From assembly GCF_005484945.1 (NCBI RefSeq), contig NZ_CP034035.1, positions 1,488,001 to 1,552,000 of the forward strand: a stretch of DNA of 64,000 nt, written 5' to 3'. Of this stretch, positions 9,694 to 16,801 are shown in pieces. Under the pieces are notes generated by a model that was not told the DNA's origin, did not search any database, and saw only the letters and a list, made by a program, of their open reading frames with translations. How positions within the stretch are numbered: position 1 is the first letter of the stretch; the number at the start of each line of letters is the position of its first letter. Origin of the DNA: Brenneria rubrifaciens. GTDB taxonomy: Bacteria; Pseudomonadota; Gammaproteobacteria; Enterobacterales; Enterobacteriaceae. Position numbers and translations under genes: made by a program.

Positions 9694-9728
9694 AGCAAAA
9701 AGGCCGATGGAATTGTCGGCTTTTTGCT
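9694..9728. terminator. Bidirectional terminator between helD and mgsA
   Basis: GCCGA (9703-9707) pairs with TCGGC (9716-9720), and the flanking AGCAAAAA and TTTTTGCT also pair. It lies between convergent helD and mgsA with a T-run on each strand. Confidence 0.88.
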
Positions 9729-9740
9729 AAAATCGCGGCG

Positions 9741-10199
9741 TTATTTTAAGCGATCCTGCAAGTAACGCTGATAATCCGGGATGGTTATTTCTACTGGCAG
9801 TTTAAACAGTTCTGAGTTAATCAAAAAATCAGCCGTTGAGCGGTTAGTGGCAACCGGGATATTCCATACGGTGGCCAATCTCAGCAGCGCTTTAACGTCC
9901 GGGTCGTGAGGGACGGCGTTAAGTGGGTCCCAAAAGAAGATCATCATGTCTATTTTCTTTTCAGAGATCAGGGCTCCGACCTGCTGGTCGCCCCCCATTG
10001 GGCCACTTAGCATACTTTTCACAGGAAGGCCGGTATGCAATTGAATTAGATTACCGGTGGTCCCGGTAGCGTAAAGCTTATGGTCGGAAAGTTGTTTCTT
10101 GTTGGTGGCAACCCAGTCAAGAAGGGCTTGCTTACAATGATCGTGTGCGACCAACGCAATATGTTTGTGTGCGGCAATAGTGCGGGCGGTGAACTGCAT
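9741..10199 (-). CDS. mgsA: Methylglyoxal synthase
   Basis: The 152-residue enzyme converts dihydroxyacetone phosphate to methylglyoxal and phosphate, a glycolytic bypass under phosphate limitation. Family segments are [22 protein letters not shown] and [13 protein letters not shown], with the catalytic Asp at residue 71, and [32 protein letters not shown]. The start at 10199 ([12 protein letters not shown]) gives the family length of 152; a nine-residue extension is possible but unconserved. In E. coli yccT lies next to it; here the neighbour is yccU. Confidence 0.97.
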   Translation of the reverse strand: MQFTARTIAAHKHIALVAHDHCKQALLDWVATNKKQLSDHKLYATGTTGNLIQLHTGLPVKSMLSGPMGGDQQVGALISEKKIDMMIFFWDPLNAVPHDPDVKALLRLATVWNIPVATNRSTADFLINSELFKLPVEITIPDYQRYLQDRLK

Positions 10200-10415
10200 G
10201 GTGATATCCCTCAATCGGTATGCCAAAGCTGTCGAAGTAGTGCGAACAGATTACGGAATCGCCGTTTCAGTGCAAAGGGATAAGAAAGAAAAATACAAAG
10301 CGTTGCCAAAAATCTGGCATAAGTGAACAGAAAAGCGCCAAATTGATGAGATATGTTTTTTATCTGATGATGGTGCGATAACTGTAAAACTTGAAACAAA
10401 AAGAGGCCGACCAAA

Positions 10416-10829
10416 ATGAAAGACCGCGAAATCGAAACTGTGTTGACGACGGTAAAAACCATTGCGCTTGTCGGCGCCAGCGAGAAAATGACGCGTCCAA
10501 GCTATGGCGTTATGGCGTACTTGCTTGAGCAGGGTTACAGCGTCATACCGGTAAGTCCAAAGTTGGCTGGTCAGGTGTTGCAGGGACAACAGGTATACGC
10601 CCGACTGGGCGACATCCCGCAGCGTATCGATATGGTTGATGTATTCCGCCAACCAGAGGCGGCTTATGGTATTGCGCAGGAAGCGATTGCTGTTGGTGCA
10701 AAAGTGCTGTGGTTGCAGATCGGGGTCGTTAATGAACCGGCGGCCATTCTGGCTAGAGAGGCCGGATTGGACGTGGTGATGGACCGGTGTCCTAAAATTG
10801 AAATCCCGCGTTTGGGATTAGAGAAATAG
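10416..10829 (+). CDS. yccU: YccU, CoA-binding Rossmann protein
   Basis: The 137-residue protein matches YccU, a one-domain CoA-binding-fold protein: TIALVGASEKMTRPSYGVMAYLLEQGY, VIPVSPKLAG, VDMVDVFRQPEAAYGIAQEAI and VVMDRCPKIEIPRLG. Its cellular role is unknown; the fold is shared with succinyl-CoA synthetase alpha subunits. It stands alone between mgsA (divergent) and hspQ (convergent). Length equals that of E. coli YccU. Confidence 0.93.
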   Translation: MKDREIETVLTTVKTIALVGASEKMTRPSYGVMAYLLEQGYSVIPVSPKLAGQVLQGQQVYARLGDIPQRIDMVDVFRQPEAAYGIAQEAIAVGAKVLWLQIGVVNEPAAILAREAGLDVVMDRCPKIEIPRLGLEK

Positions 10830-10837
10830 TCATGTGC

Positions 10838-10871
10838 CGTTTACCGGTTGGGTTACCTGAACCGGTAAACG
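10838..10871. repeat. Inverted repeat between yccU and hspQ
   Basis: CGTTTACCGGTT (10838-10849) and AACCGGTAAACG (10860-10871) form a perfect 12-bp stem with a 10-base loop, just after the yccU stop and between convergent genes. No T-run is present, so a terminator role is plausible but not the textbook form. Confidence 0.6.
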
Positions 10872-10915
10872 CTATGGATGGTGATTTACTAATAGATTCT
10901 ATTGCAGAACGCGAC

Positions 10916-11224
10916 TCAGTGACGAAGTCGCGGCGCTCTTTGCTGAATAACTTCTGCCAGCTCAATTAAGGAAGGGGGGGAGTTGGGGTTGGCTTCTTCC
11001 TGCATTAACTGAGCTTCTGCCAGATAAGTATGAATAGGCTGCCCTGCATCGTCCTCCATCACCACGTGATACCAAGGGGCTGTCCGCAGTGTGTCATGAG
11101 CATCAATTTCCTCCCACGTTGGGGATTCCAATGAATATTCAGGGTCGATATCAATAACAACGCCTGGATACCCCAGAAGTTTATGACGAATCTGCTGTCC
11201 GATACCAAATTTACAGATAATCAT
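10916..11224 (-). CDS. hspQ: HspQ, heat-shock hemimethylated-DNA-binding protein
   Basis: The 102-residue protein matches HspQ (105 in E. coli), a heat-shock protein described as binding hemimethylated oriC DNA and acting as a Lon specificity-enhancing factor. The YccV-like fold is visible: [28 protein letters not shown] and [31 protein letters not shown] lies 8 bases before the ATG. A sigma-32-type promoter lies 32-59 bp upstream. In E. coli rlmI follows upstream on the same strand; here acyP is the next gene. Confidence 0.95.
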   Translation of the reverse strand: MIICKFGIGQQIRHKLLGYPGVVIDIDPEYSLESPTWEEIDAHDTLRTAPWYHVVMEDDAGQPIHTYLAEAQLMQEEANPNSPPSLIELAEVIQQRAPRLRH

Positions 11225-11255
11225 ATAACCTCCTGAGAAAACAATGGCACTCTTT

Positions 11256-11283
11256 AAATGGGTGCTTTAAGCTTTTTTTCAAG
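11256..11283 (-). promoter_or_regulatory. Sigma-32 heat-shock promoter of hspQ
   Basis: Read on the minus strand, CTTGAAA (11283-11277) is followed after 13 bases by ACCCATTT (11263-11256). This matches the RpoH consensus CTTGAAA-N13/17-CCCCATNT at 14 of 15 defined positions. It lies directly upstream of hspQ. Confidence 0.88.
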
Positions 11284-11436
11284 TCGGTTGCATCGTGTTG
11301 CTGTCGTTTTTTTATAAAGCGCAGCTCTGCTGAACACCCTACCTAAAGTATGGTGTAAATCTGGAGAAGATACAGTCTGGTGCAGAAAATGCACCACCGT
11401 AGATTGGCAGCATGATGATAAAAGAGGAGAGCGAGG

Positions 11437-11715
11437 ATGGATAAAATATCAATCGCCGCCTATGTTTACGGCGCCGTACAGGGCGTGGGCTTTCGTTATA
11501 GCACGCAACGTCGTGCTGTCGAACTCGGTCTTAGCGGCTATGTTCGCAATAACGATGATGGGAGTGTGGAGGTTGTCGCTAGCGGCGGCCGGTTGGAAGT
11601 GGAGCAATTGGTAAAGTGGCTGAAACAAGGGGGGCCACGCAGCGCCAGTGTCGAAAAGGTATTGATTGAACCCCGCGGCACGATCGATTATGAGGGGTTC
11701 AAAATTCGCTATTAG
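11437..11715 (+). CDS. acyP: Acylphosphatase
   Basis: The 92-residue enzyme hydrolyses acyl phosphates such as carbamoyl or acetyl phosphate. The acylphosphatase motif [18 protein letters not shown] carries the phosphate-binding loop with Arg20, and Asn38 in [13 protein letters not shown] is the second catalytic residue. It ends with the typical GFKIRY. GAGGAGAGCGAGG precedes the ATG. It is convergent with tusE, only 3 bp apart, as in E. coli. A 7-bp perfect hairpin (11378-11396) lies in its leader. Confidence 0.95.
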   Translation: MDKISIAAYVYGAVQGVGFRYSTQRRAVELGLSGYVRNNDDGSVEVVASGGRLEVEQLVKWLKQGGPRSASVEKVLIEPRGTIDYEGFKIRY

Positions 11716-11718
11716 CGG

Positions 11719-12045
11719 TTAGATACATTTAACCGGTTTTGGCAAACCCGCAATTTTGGTCGCTTGTTTCGCTGGCCCTTTTGGGAACAAGTGGTACAGA
11801 TAACGGCTATTACCTTTTTCTTCACCGTATTTTTGTGCCATCGCTTTTACCAGCATACGAATCGCTGGCGAGGTATTGAACTTAAGATAGAACGACCGAA
11901 CAAAGCGAACCACTTCCCAATGTGCGTCAGTAAGTTGAATGTTCTCCTGCTCAGCCAGCAGTAATGCCAGCGTTTCGCTCCAGTCAGCGCTACGCATCAG
12001 GTATCCCTGTGCATCAGTTTCGATGATACGACCTTCAAACTGCAA
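11719..12045 (-). CDS. tusE: TusE, sulfur relay protein for tRNA 2-thiouridine
   Basis: The 108-residue protein is TusE (DsrC family), which takes sulfur from TusBCD and passes it to MnmA for s2U34 modification of Lys, Glu and Gln tRNAs. Conserved segments are the N-terminal helix [43 protein letters not shown] and the C-terminal flexible arm [12 protein letters not shown] with the sulfur-carrying penultimate Cys107. Length fits E. coli (109). Confidence 0.96.
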   Translation of the reverse strand: MQFEGRIIETDAQGYLMRSADWSETLALLLAEQENIQLTDAHWEVVRFVRSFYLKFNTSPAIRMLVKAMAQKYGEEKGNSRYLYHLFPKGPAKQATKIAGLPKPVKCI

Positions 12046-12124
12046 AATGTTTTCCCGGATGAATGACGAATGTGCCGAATTTTAGCAAAGTTTGCTGATG
12101 CTAAGAACCTTTGCTCCAAGCAAG

Positions 12125-12150
12125 AAAAGCTCCACTAATGTGGAGCTTTT
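12125..12150 (-). terminator. Terminator of yccA
   Basis: AAAAGCTCCAC (12125-12135) and GTGGAGCTTTT (12140-12150) form a perfect 11-bp stem with the tetraloop TAAT, 24 bp past the yccA stop. The A/T ends of the stem supply a T-run on both strands. Confidence 0.88.
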
Positions 12151-12173
12151 CGAATTCGCACATGTAGGTAAGA

Positions 12174-12833
12174 TTAATCGTTACGCATAATGCCCAGAAT
12201 GCTTAACAGGCTGACGAAAATGTTGTAGAGCGCGACATACAGACTAACGGTCGCGCGAATGTAGTTGGTTTCGCCGCCGTGAATAATATTGCTGGTTTCC
12301 CAGAGAATCGCACCCGCTGAGAACAGGATGAACAATGCGCTAATCGCCAGGTGCAGGGCTGGGATTTGCAGGAACAGATTGGCAATGACCGCGACAACCA
12401 GCACGACAAAGCCTGCCATCATCATACCGGACAGGAAAGACATGTCTTTACGGGTGGTTAAAACATAGGCCGAACAGCAAAAGAAGACTAATGCGGTGCC
12501 GCCCAGTGCCAGCATCACGATGTCACCTGCGCCAGACGTAATCAGTGAGTTCAGGATGGGGCCAAGCGTATATCCCATAAAACCGGTGAGTGCGAACGTG
12601 GCCAGGATGCCTGCCGGACTATTTGCCAACTTATGGGTCAAAAACATCAGCCCATAAAAACCAACCAGCATTAACAGCAGGCCAGGGGCCGGCAAATTAA
12701 GTACGGTACTCGCGGTTGCTGTAACCGCAGAGAATCCCAGGGTCAACGACAGCAAAAAATAGGTATTACGCAACACCTTATGCGTACTGAGTAACGAGCT
12801 TTCACGTGTAGAAGAAACAATAATTCGATCCAT
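12174..12833 (-). CDS. yccA: YccA, Bax-inhibitor-1-like FtsH modulator
   Basis: The 219-residue membrane protein matches YccA (219 in E. coli), a BI-1/UPF0005 protein with seven predicted membrane segments that binds FtsH and protects SecY. Family stretches are [54 protein letters not shown] and [32 protein letters not shown]. The start at 12833 (MDRIIVSS) is chosen by homology; the longer open frame would add 20 residues. A T-rich terminator follows the gene. Confidence 0.95.
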   Translation of the reverse strand: MDRIIVSSTRESSLLSTHKVLRNTYFLLSLTLGFSAVTATASTVLNLPAPGLLLMLVGFYGLMFLTHKLANSPAGILATFALTGFMGYTLGPILNSLITSGAGDIVMLALGGTALVFFCCSAYVLTTRKDMSFLSGMMMAGFVVLVVAVIANLFLQIPALHLAISALFILFSAGAILWETSNIIHGGETNYIRATVSLYVALYNIFVSLLSILGIMRND

Positions 12834-13017
12834 ATTAGCGACTCTCTCTATCAGGGTGCCATTATCCAACTTCAAAGAATAAATAGTTACCAAACGTTAT
12901 TAAAGGGGGTTTACCCTTCTTTACGCTGTAAATCGCTATATTTATGAACACTATGATGATTTTGCGGGCATTTAAATCTGAGGCGATTATTTTTCAGGCA
13001 ATTGAACGCAACGACGC

Positions 13018-13046
13018 TTTACAAGACTCAGCACTCTGTTTATAGT
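13018..13046 (+). promoter_or_regulatory. Sigma-70 promoter of tRNA-Ser
   Basis: TTTACA (13018-13023) and TATAGT (13041-13046) are separated by 17 bp. A GC-rich discriminator (GCGCGTC) follows, typical of stringently controlled stable RNA promoters. The predicted transcript start is about 6 bp before the tRNA. Confidence 0.88.
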
Positions 13047-13058
13047 GCGCGTCATTGC

Positions 13059-13146
13059 GGAGGAGTGGCCGAGTGGTTGAAGGCACCGGTCTTGAAAACC
13101 GGCGACGCGAAAGCGTTCTAGAGTTCGAATCTCTACTCCTCCGCCA
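13059..13146 (+). tRNA. serT: tRNA-Ser (anticodon UGA)
   Basis: The 88-nt sequence folds as a class II serine tRNA: acceptor stem GGAGGAG pairing with CTCCTCC, D arm with GAGTGGTTGAAGGC, anticodon stem CCGGT/ACCGG with loop CTTGAAA giving anticodon TGA, a long variable arm (ACGCGAAAGCGT) and T arm AGAGTTCGAATCTCT, with encoded discriminator and CCA at the end. It matches E. coli serT in sequence and in lying next to yccA. Confidence 0.98.
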
Positions 13147-13158
13147 ATCAATTCAATG

Positions 13159-13184
13159 GGTTAGCTTAGGCTAGCCTCTTTTTT
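13159..13184 (+). terminator. Terminator of tRNA-Ser
   Basis: GGTTAGC (13159-13165) pairs with GCTAGCC (13170-13176) with one G-U pair and loop TTAG, followed by TCTTTTTT. It lies 13 bp beyond the tRNA. Confidence 0.85.
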
Positions 13185-13506
13185 GCTAAAAGATATAAAA
13201 AGAATATTCCGAAAGAGCATGGTATTTATCATTGTGCTATTTATTCCCGACTGCGAAAATGGATGTTGTTGATTTTGAAATATTCTTTCCTTATCGGGTG
13301 TTGGTCATTATTATCTGCTGTTTAAATAAAAATGACATTGTCCTTCTCTATCAAAGACTGGCAATATTGATTCCTTTTTAATGAGTTAATTTGTAGTTTT
13401 TGATGTTAATTAGCTCATGAGGATATATGAAACATCCGTGTGTTGACTTCATCTCTGTGTTTCCTCTTGATTAACCAGATTAAGAGAGTGGCATTAAATC
13501 TTTGGC
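13185..13506. other. AT-rich gene-free stretch after tRNA-Ser
   Basis: No open frame with a plausible start and ribosome site is seen. Base composition drops compared with the core genome on the left. No copy of the tRNA 3' end was found here or up to 17.8 kb, so an attachment site is not shown. Confidence 0.5.
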
Positions 13507-13528
13507 TGAGGTTTTCAATAAAACCTCA

Positions 13529-13987
13529 TTATTTATCAGCTATAAAGTAGTCTTTGTTATTGATGATAGGCAGGTATGCTCTCACCCATTCATTGCCCTC
13601 GACCATTTCCCAACTGTGTCCTTCGCCATGGGTATCTTCCGCAAGAAGTACGGTTCCGGGGGAAAGAATAAATGTAGAACCGTCGCTGACTTTAAATTTC
13701 AATTTACCTTTCAGTGTGAGGACATACTGTTTTCTTGGGGCCGGATGAAAACTTTTTTCCCAATCTTCAGTGGCGTTATTGATCCAGAATTGTTGTGAAG
13801 GGAGCTTTTCTAATGCTGGGATGCTTCCTTTTAAAAAAGCAGAATGGTTGCCTGTCGTATTGATTAACTTAATTGCAGGTATCCGCGCAGTATCATGGCT
13901 CGCTGCTTTTGATGATTCTCCATGCCCAGCCATTGGCATGGATGAACTGGCGATGACTGATAATAGAAGTAACGTTGTTTTTTTCAT
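13529..13987 (-). CDS. Secreted cupin-domain protein
   Basis: The 152-residue protein has an N-terminal signal peptide (MKKTTLLLLSVIASSSMPMAG, cleavage near residues 19-23) and a single cupin barrel in the C-terminal two thirds: HPAPRKQYVLTLKGKLKFKVSDGSTFILSPGTVLLAEDTHGEGHSWEM. The segment fits cupin motif 1 loosely and motif 2 (GTVLLAEDTHGEGH) has two histidines, so metal binding is possible. Function and substrate are unknown. A 9-bp perfect hairpin (13507-13528) follows the stop. It is probably exported to the periplasm. It lies in the accessory segment next to the tRNA, far from any recognised pathway. Confidence 0.75.
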   Translation of the reverse strand: MKKTTLLLLSVIASSSMPMAGHGESSKAASHDTARIPAIKLINTTGNHSAFLKGSIPALEKLPSQQFWINNATEDWEKSFHPAPRKQYVLTLKGKLKFKVSDGSTFILSPGTVLLAEDTHGEGHSWEMVEGNEWVRAYLPIINNKDYFIADK

Positions 13988-14333
13988 TAACTGAAACCCT
14001 GTGTAATATGTTTTTACTTGTTGAATCTTTTTGTGAATTACTGTACTTCTGAAGCGCGTTGGTCGTGTTTTATAGTGTGCAGGATGTTACACCGTTTTTC
14101 TCCGATTTGCCATGTACAAGGCGATGACGTCTGGCAGGATAACGAGCGATTGAATTATGTTAATATCTGTGGAGAGGCCTGCTGGAGTGAACTTATTTTA
14201 AATAATAAACGAAAAGCTGTGAAATCTTTTACGTCGTTTCATTCGCAATTTGAAAAATGACGAGCTTATATCATAAGAATAAGAATGTATCTCTTTGATG
14301 AAACTGTTATTTTTAACTCGCGTCAGAGGGAAA

Positions 14334-14588
14334 TTAAATGACAACGTCATCCTGTGTTTTATGGACGACCAACTCCAGCAAGGCCCGGTATTTGTTTAAA
14401 ATTAATGTATCTGTTTCTATATCAATCTTATGTAACAGTTTTGAAATAATGGCTTTATTGGTCACCGCATCGCCACCCTGGATTATTTCATCAACGATAT
14501 GACCCAGTATCGTAATGTCATCCATCTGATTTTCAGCATATGCATAGGCTGCTTTATCTTTATTTGTCTGGGGTGTGTCTTCGCGCAT
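14334..14588 (-). CDS. YmgB/AriR-like biofilm and acid-resistance regulator
   Basis: The 84-residue protein resembles YmgB (AriR) of E. coli over most of its length. Comparable positions include ITILGHIVDEIIQGGDAVTNKAIISKLLHKIDIETDTLIL against [38 protein letters not shown], and both end in a TxDD-like motif. Family members are small helical dimers; some act as connectors to the Rcs phosphorelay and affect biofilm and acid survival. GGAGG lies 8 bases before the ATG. It is alone here, with no ycgZ, ymgA or ymgC partner. Confidence 0.72.
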   Translation of the reverse strand: MREDTPQTNKDKAAYAYAENQMDDITILGHIVDEIIQGGDAVTNKAIISKLLHKIDIETDTLILNKYRALLELVVHKTQDDVVI

Positions 14589-15084
14589 CGATGATCCTCC
14601 AGAGTGAGGTCCGTATTGTCTTGGTTGGCAACTGATACCAAGCTATTAGGATATTGAGAAAAAAACAGATCGCGGCCAGCCCGTTATGGGATGACTTATT
14701 AATTTTAGCGCATATCGGCTATAACACCCAAAATTTGAAGATAAAATATTGGTAAAGCCAGTAAGCGAGATCGTTTGGAAAAGATTAACAATAAAATATC
14801 AGATTGATAAATAAGTGTTTTTTATGTGGAAAATTTCTTATTCCCGGCAATGCTGTCGATATATATAACGCAGGAAGTCTCGATAAAGTAGTGCGGTCAT
14901 TGATACTCGCGTCGGCGTTATGAACGAATTGAGTTTCACCGGACTGGGCTGTCGTCCAGAGGAGATCGTCACCGCAAGTTTTTTCCATGACATTATGTTT
15001 ATAAAAGTAAACAAGATCATCTTTCTTTAACGCAAGGCACGCTACGCTTTTATTACAAAAAGGTCATTAGAAAGGGGGGCTGTC
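14589..15084. other. Gene-free stretch upstream of the usp pseudogene
   Basis: Several short open frames exist on both strands (for example 14785-14988 minus) but none has a recognisable family, and both strands compete over the same bases. I see no supportable gene. AAGGGGGG close to 15075 is the ribosome site of the following pseudogene. Confidence 0.4.
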
Positions 15085-15517
15085 ATGTACACAACCATTT
15101 TAGTGCCCGTTGATCTTGGCGAGGAGTTGTTAACCAAGAATGCGCTTATGCACATAGTAAGAATGGCAATAATATCAGGTGCCACGTTGCCTCTTTTCAT
15201 GCGCGCTCGGATGTGTCCGCTCTTTTAACCGCCTATTGTTTTGGGATTAATGCGTTTGAGAACGAGGCTTTTGTCAAAGCTAATGATAAGCTGAAAGCAC
15301 TGTTGAAAACCTTTGATCTTCCGGTATCAAGGTTATCATTCAGCATGAGTTTTGGTATGCCGCAGGAGGAAGTCTTGCAGATGGCGGAAAAAATAAATGC
15401 TGACCTGGTGTTAATAGATATCTTCTCGACTCGAAAGCGGCTGCCATAGTGCGGCATGCCAAAACATCGGTGTTGAGGCGTTCGCTAGGCTGCCGTCGGT
15501 GTTTTCAGGTTTTCTGA
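15085..15517 (+). pseudogene. Universal stress protein (UspF/UspG type), two frameshifts
   Basis: The frame from ATG 15085 encodes MYTTILVPVDLGEELLTKNALMHIVRMA, the classic Usp start, but soon stops. The body continues in a different frame from about 15160 (CHVASFHARSDVSALL, then ENEAFVKANDKLKALLKTFDLP and EEVLQMAEKINADLVLI). The C-terminal part IVRHAKTSVL appears in a third frame from about 15428, after loss of the glycine-rich nucleotide-binding loop. Usp proteins are usually about 142-145 residues, and the summed length here is slightly less. At least two indels make it inactive. An AAGGGGGG ribosome site is still present 5-12 bases before the ATG. Confidence 0.85.
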
Positions 15518-15578
15518 GCACGCTGATATGTGTTCAGGCATGCATTCTCTGCTGCTGCCCAATCAAACGCGCTCATCA

Positions 15579-15764
15579 TTAGAAAATGGAGAAGAGCAAT
15601 ACAACGGGGAAGCTTAAAGGCCAAGTCAGCCCGACCAGTAGCGAAGCAAGTAATCGGATGTGCAATGATTTGTCTTTGCTTAGCAGCAAAGTGACCAGTA
15701 CTGATATCGCAAAACCGATGAAGTAAATGAGCTTAATCAGCTCCCACTCGGAGTGAGGTGGCAC
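15579..15764 (-). CDS. OrtT/GhoT-family membrane toxin, orphan
   Basis: The 61-residue protein matches the OrtT/GhoT toxins (57 residues): LLLSKDKSLHIRLLASLLVGLTWPLSFPVVLLFSIF against the E. coli pattern FLSHDKKRIRFLSAFLVGATWPMSFPVALLFSLF. Two membrane segments are predicted (about 9-28 and 36-60) flanking a charged KDK loop. These toxins damage the inner membrane, lower ATP and proton motive force and induce growth arrest; OrtT acts in the stringent response without a cognate antitoxin. The start is GTG at 15764 with AAGGA about 8 bases upstream. No GhoS-like antitoxin gene is adjacent, so it resembles OrtT more than GhoST. Confidence 0.85.
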   Translation of the reverse strand: MPPHSEWELIKLIYFIGFAISVLVTLLLSKDKSLHIRLLASLLVGLTWPLSFPVVLLFSIF

Positions 15765-16371
15765 GTTTTTTTCCTTATGTTCTCAAAGCGGCTGCATTCT
15801 ATGCCGTTAATATTTTATGATCAATTTTTTAACTCAGTCATCTTATACGCTGACTAAATCTGCTTCGTCACTCCGCGGAAGCATCACGAACGGGCTACTG
15901 ATCCTGTTCTGGAGCATGAACACGACGTCTAGACGTCTATATTAGTGGCTGCTACCAGCTTCGTTTAATATTATGGCTTAATCATTTTATTTTTCTGATG
16001 AGTCAGTCATAGAAAACCTAATCCAGGTGTTAATTTTGTTGATCCGGGGAGATTATCCTTGTTTCTCTAGTTCTGCATGTTTAATAAACATAGCGGTTGG
16101 CGCGGGCAGAGGGATAGCGTTCTATTGGCTATAAAATGAAGTGACAAAATAAATGATCACTAGAGGGAGGAAAAGCAAAGGCCATTAATTGATATTGTGA
16201 TAATAAGCAAGCATATTATATAAGTTGTTTTCCGGCAAAAAAGTAAAACCAATTAGAGTGAGATAATCAGCTATATTTTATATGACAAAAATATTAAATT
16301 TTTGTTTCAGTATGGACTTTGTATAAAGAGTGTCATAGTTTGGTGTTTTATCCCACGAGAAAGGTAATAAA
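15765..16371. other. AT-rich 600-bp gene-free stretch
   Basis: I see no supportable gene. It contains the 14-bp palindrome GACGTCTAGACGTC (15924-15937) and must hold the promoters of the divergent toxin and Arc-like genes. No GhoS-like reading frame was found. Confidence 0.5.
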
Positions 16372-16650
16372 ATGAGTGAGATATCTAGTCTATCGTTGAA
16401 AATCCCATCGGATTTGAAAGAGAAAATCAAAGCTTCTGCCCTTGAGAATAAAGTATCAATCAGTGCTGAAGTTTGTGCTCGATTACTCAGAAGCTTTGAT
16501 GAAAATGACATTTTATCTGTGCCTTCAGTAGAATCTGTTGATAATCAGGGCACCGAAGAAGTGGCAGAGACGCCACTGTCGCAGAAAGAAATAAAAAAAA
16601 TCAGAGAGTTACTTAAAGTTAAGCCTAAGCGCATTTCAAAGAAAAAATAA
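16372..16650 (+). CDS. Arc-type ribbon-helix-helix DNA-binding protein
   Basis: The 92-residue protein begins with an Arc-like ribbon-helix-helix domain (residues 6-45): LSLKIPSDLKEKIKASALENKVSISAEVCARLLRSF, where the beta strand SLKIP would contact DNA and two helices form the dimer. The C-terminal half is acidic then lysine-rich (KEIKKIRELLKVKPKRISKKK) and unassigned. Such proteins are usually phage, plasmid or toxin-antitoxin repressors. AAGG lies about 8 bases before the ATG. It is 607 bp from the OrtT-like toxin and divergent from it. A strong hairpin follows the stop. Confidence 0.78.
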   Translation: MSEISSLSLKIPSDLKEKIKASALENKVSISAEVCARLLRSFDENDILSVPSVESVDNQGTEEVAETPLSQKEIKKIRELLKVKPKRISKKK

Positions 16651-16662
16651 CCCTGCCTATCA

Positions 16663-16710
16663 AGTACGCCATGACGCGATGCCCACACAGTGTCATGGCG
16701 TACTAATTTT
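16663..16710 (+). terminator. Terminator-like hairpin after the Arc-type gene
   Basis: AGTACGCCATGAC (16663-16675) and GTCATGGCGTACT (16692-16704) form a perfect 13-bp stem with a 16-base loop, followed by AATTTT. It starts 12 bp after the stop codon. Confidence 0.7.
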
Positions 16711-16801
16711 ATGTAATAAAAATCACCTATTGTAATTCAGAGCATTATTTTCCCCTTTTTTTTGCCGATAAACGCTATTCATGTGATATATGGAGGGCAT
16801 T

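Noticed and set aside
14018..14260. 80-codon plus-strand open frame with several cysteines
   Set aside because: No convincing ribosome site and no recognised family. It lies upstream of and opposite the cupin gene and is probably random in AT-rich DNA.
14785..15020. Overlapping open frames on both strands between AriR-like gene and the usp pseudogene
   Set aside because: Competing frames, no ribosome site and no recognised family.
15924..15937. 14-bp palindrome GACGTCTAGACGTC considered as an attachment or dif-like site
   Set aside because: No repeat elsewhere and no spacer typical of recombination sites; kept only as a possible operator.
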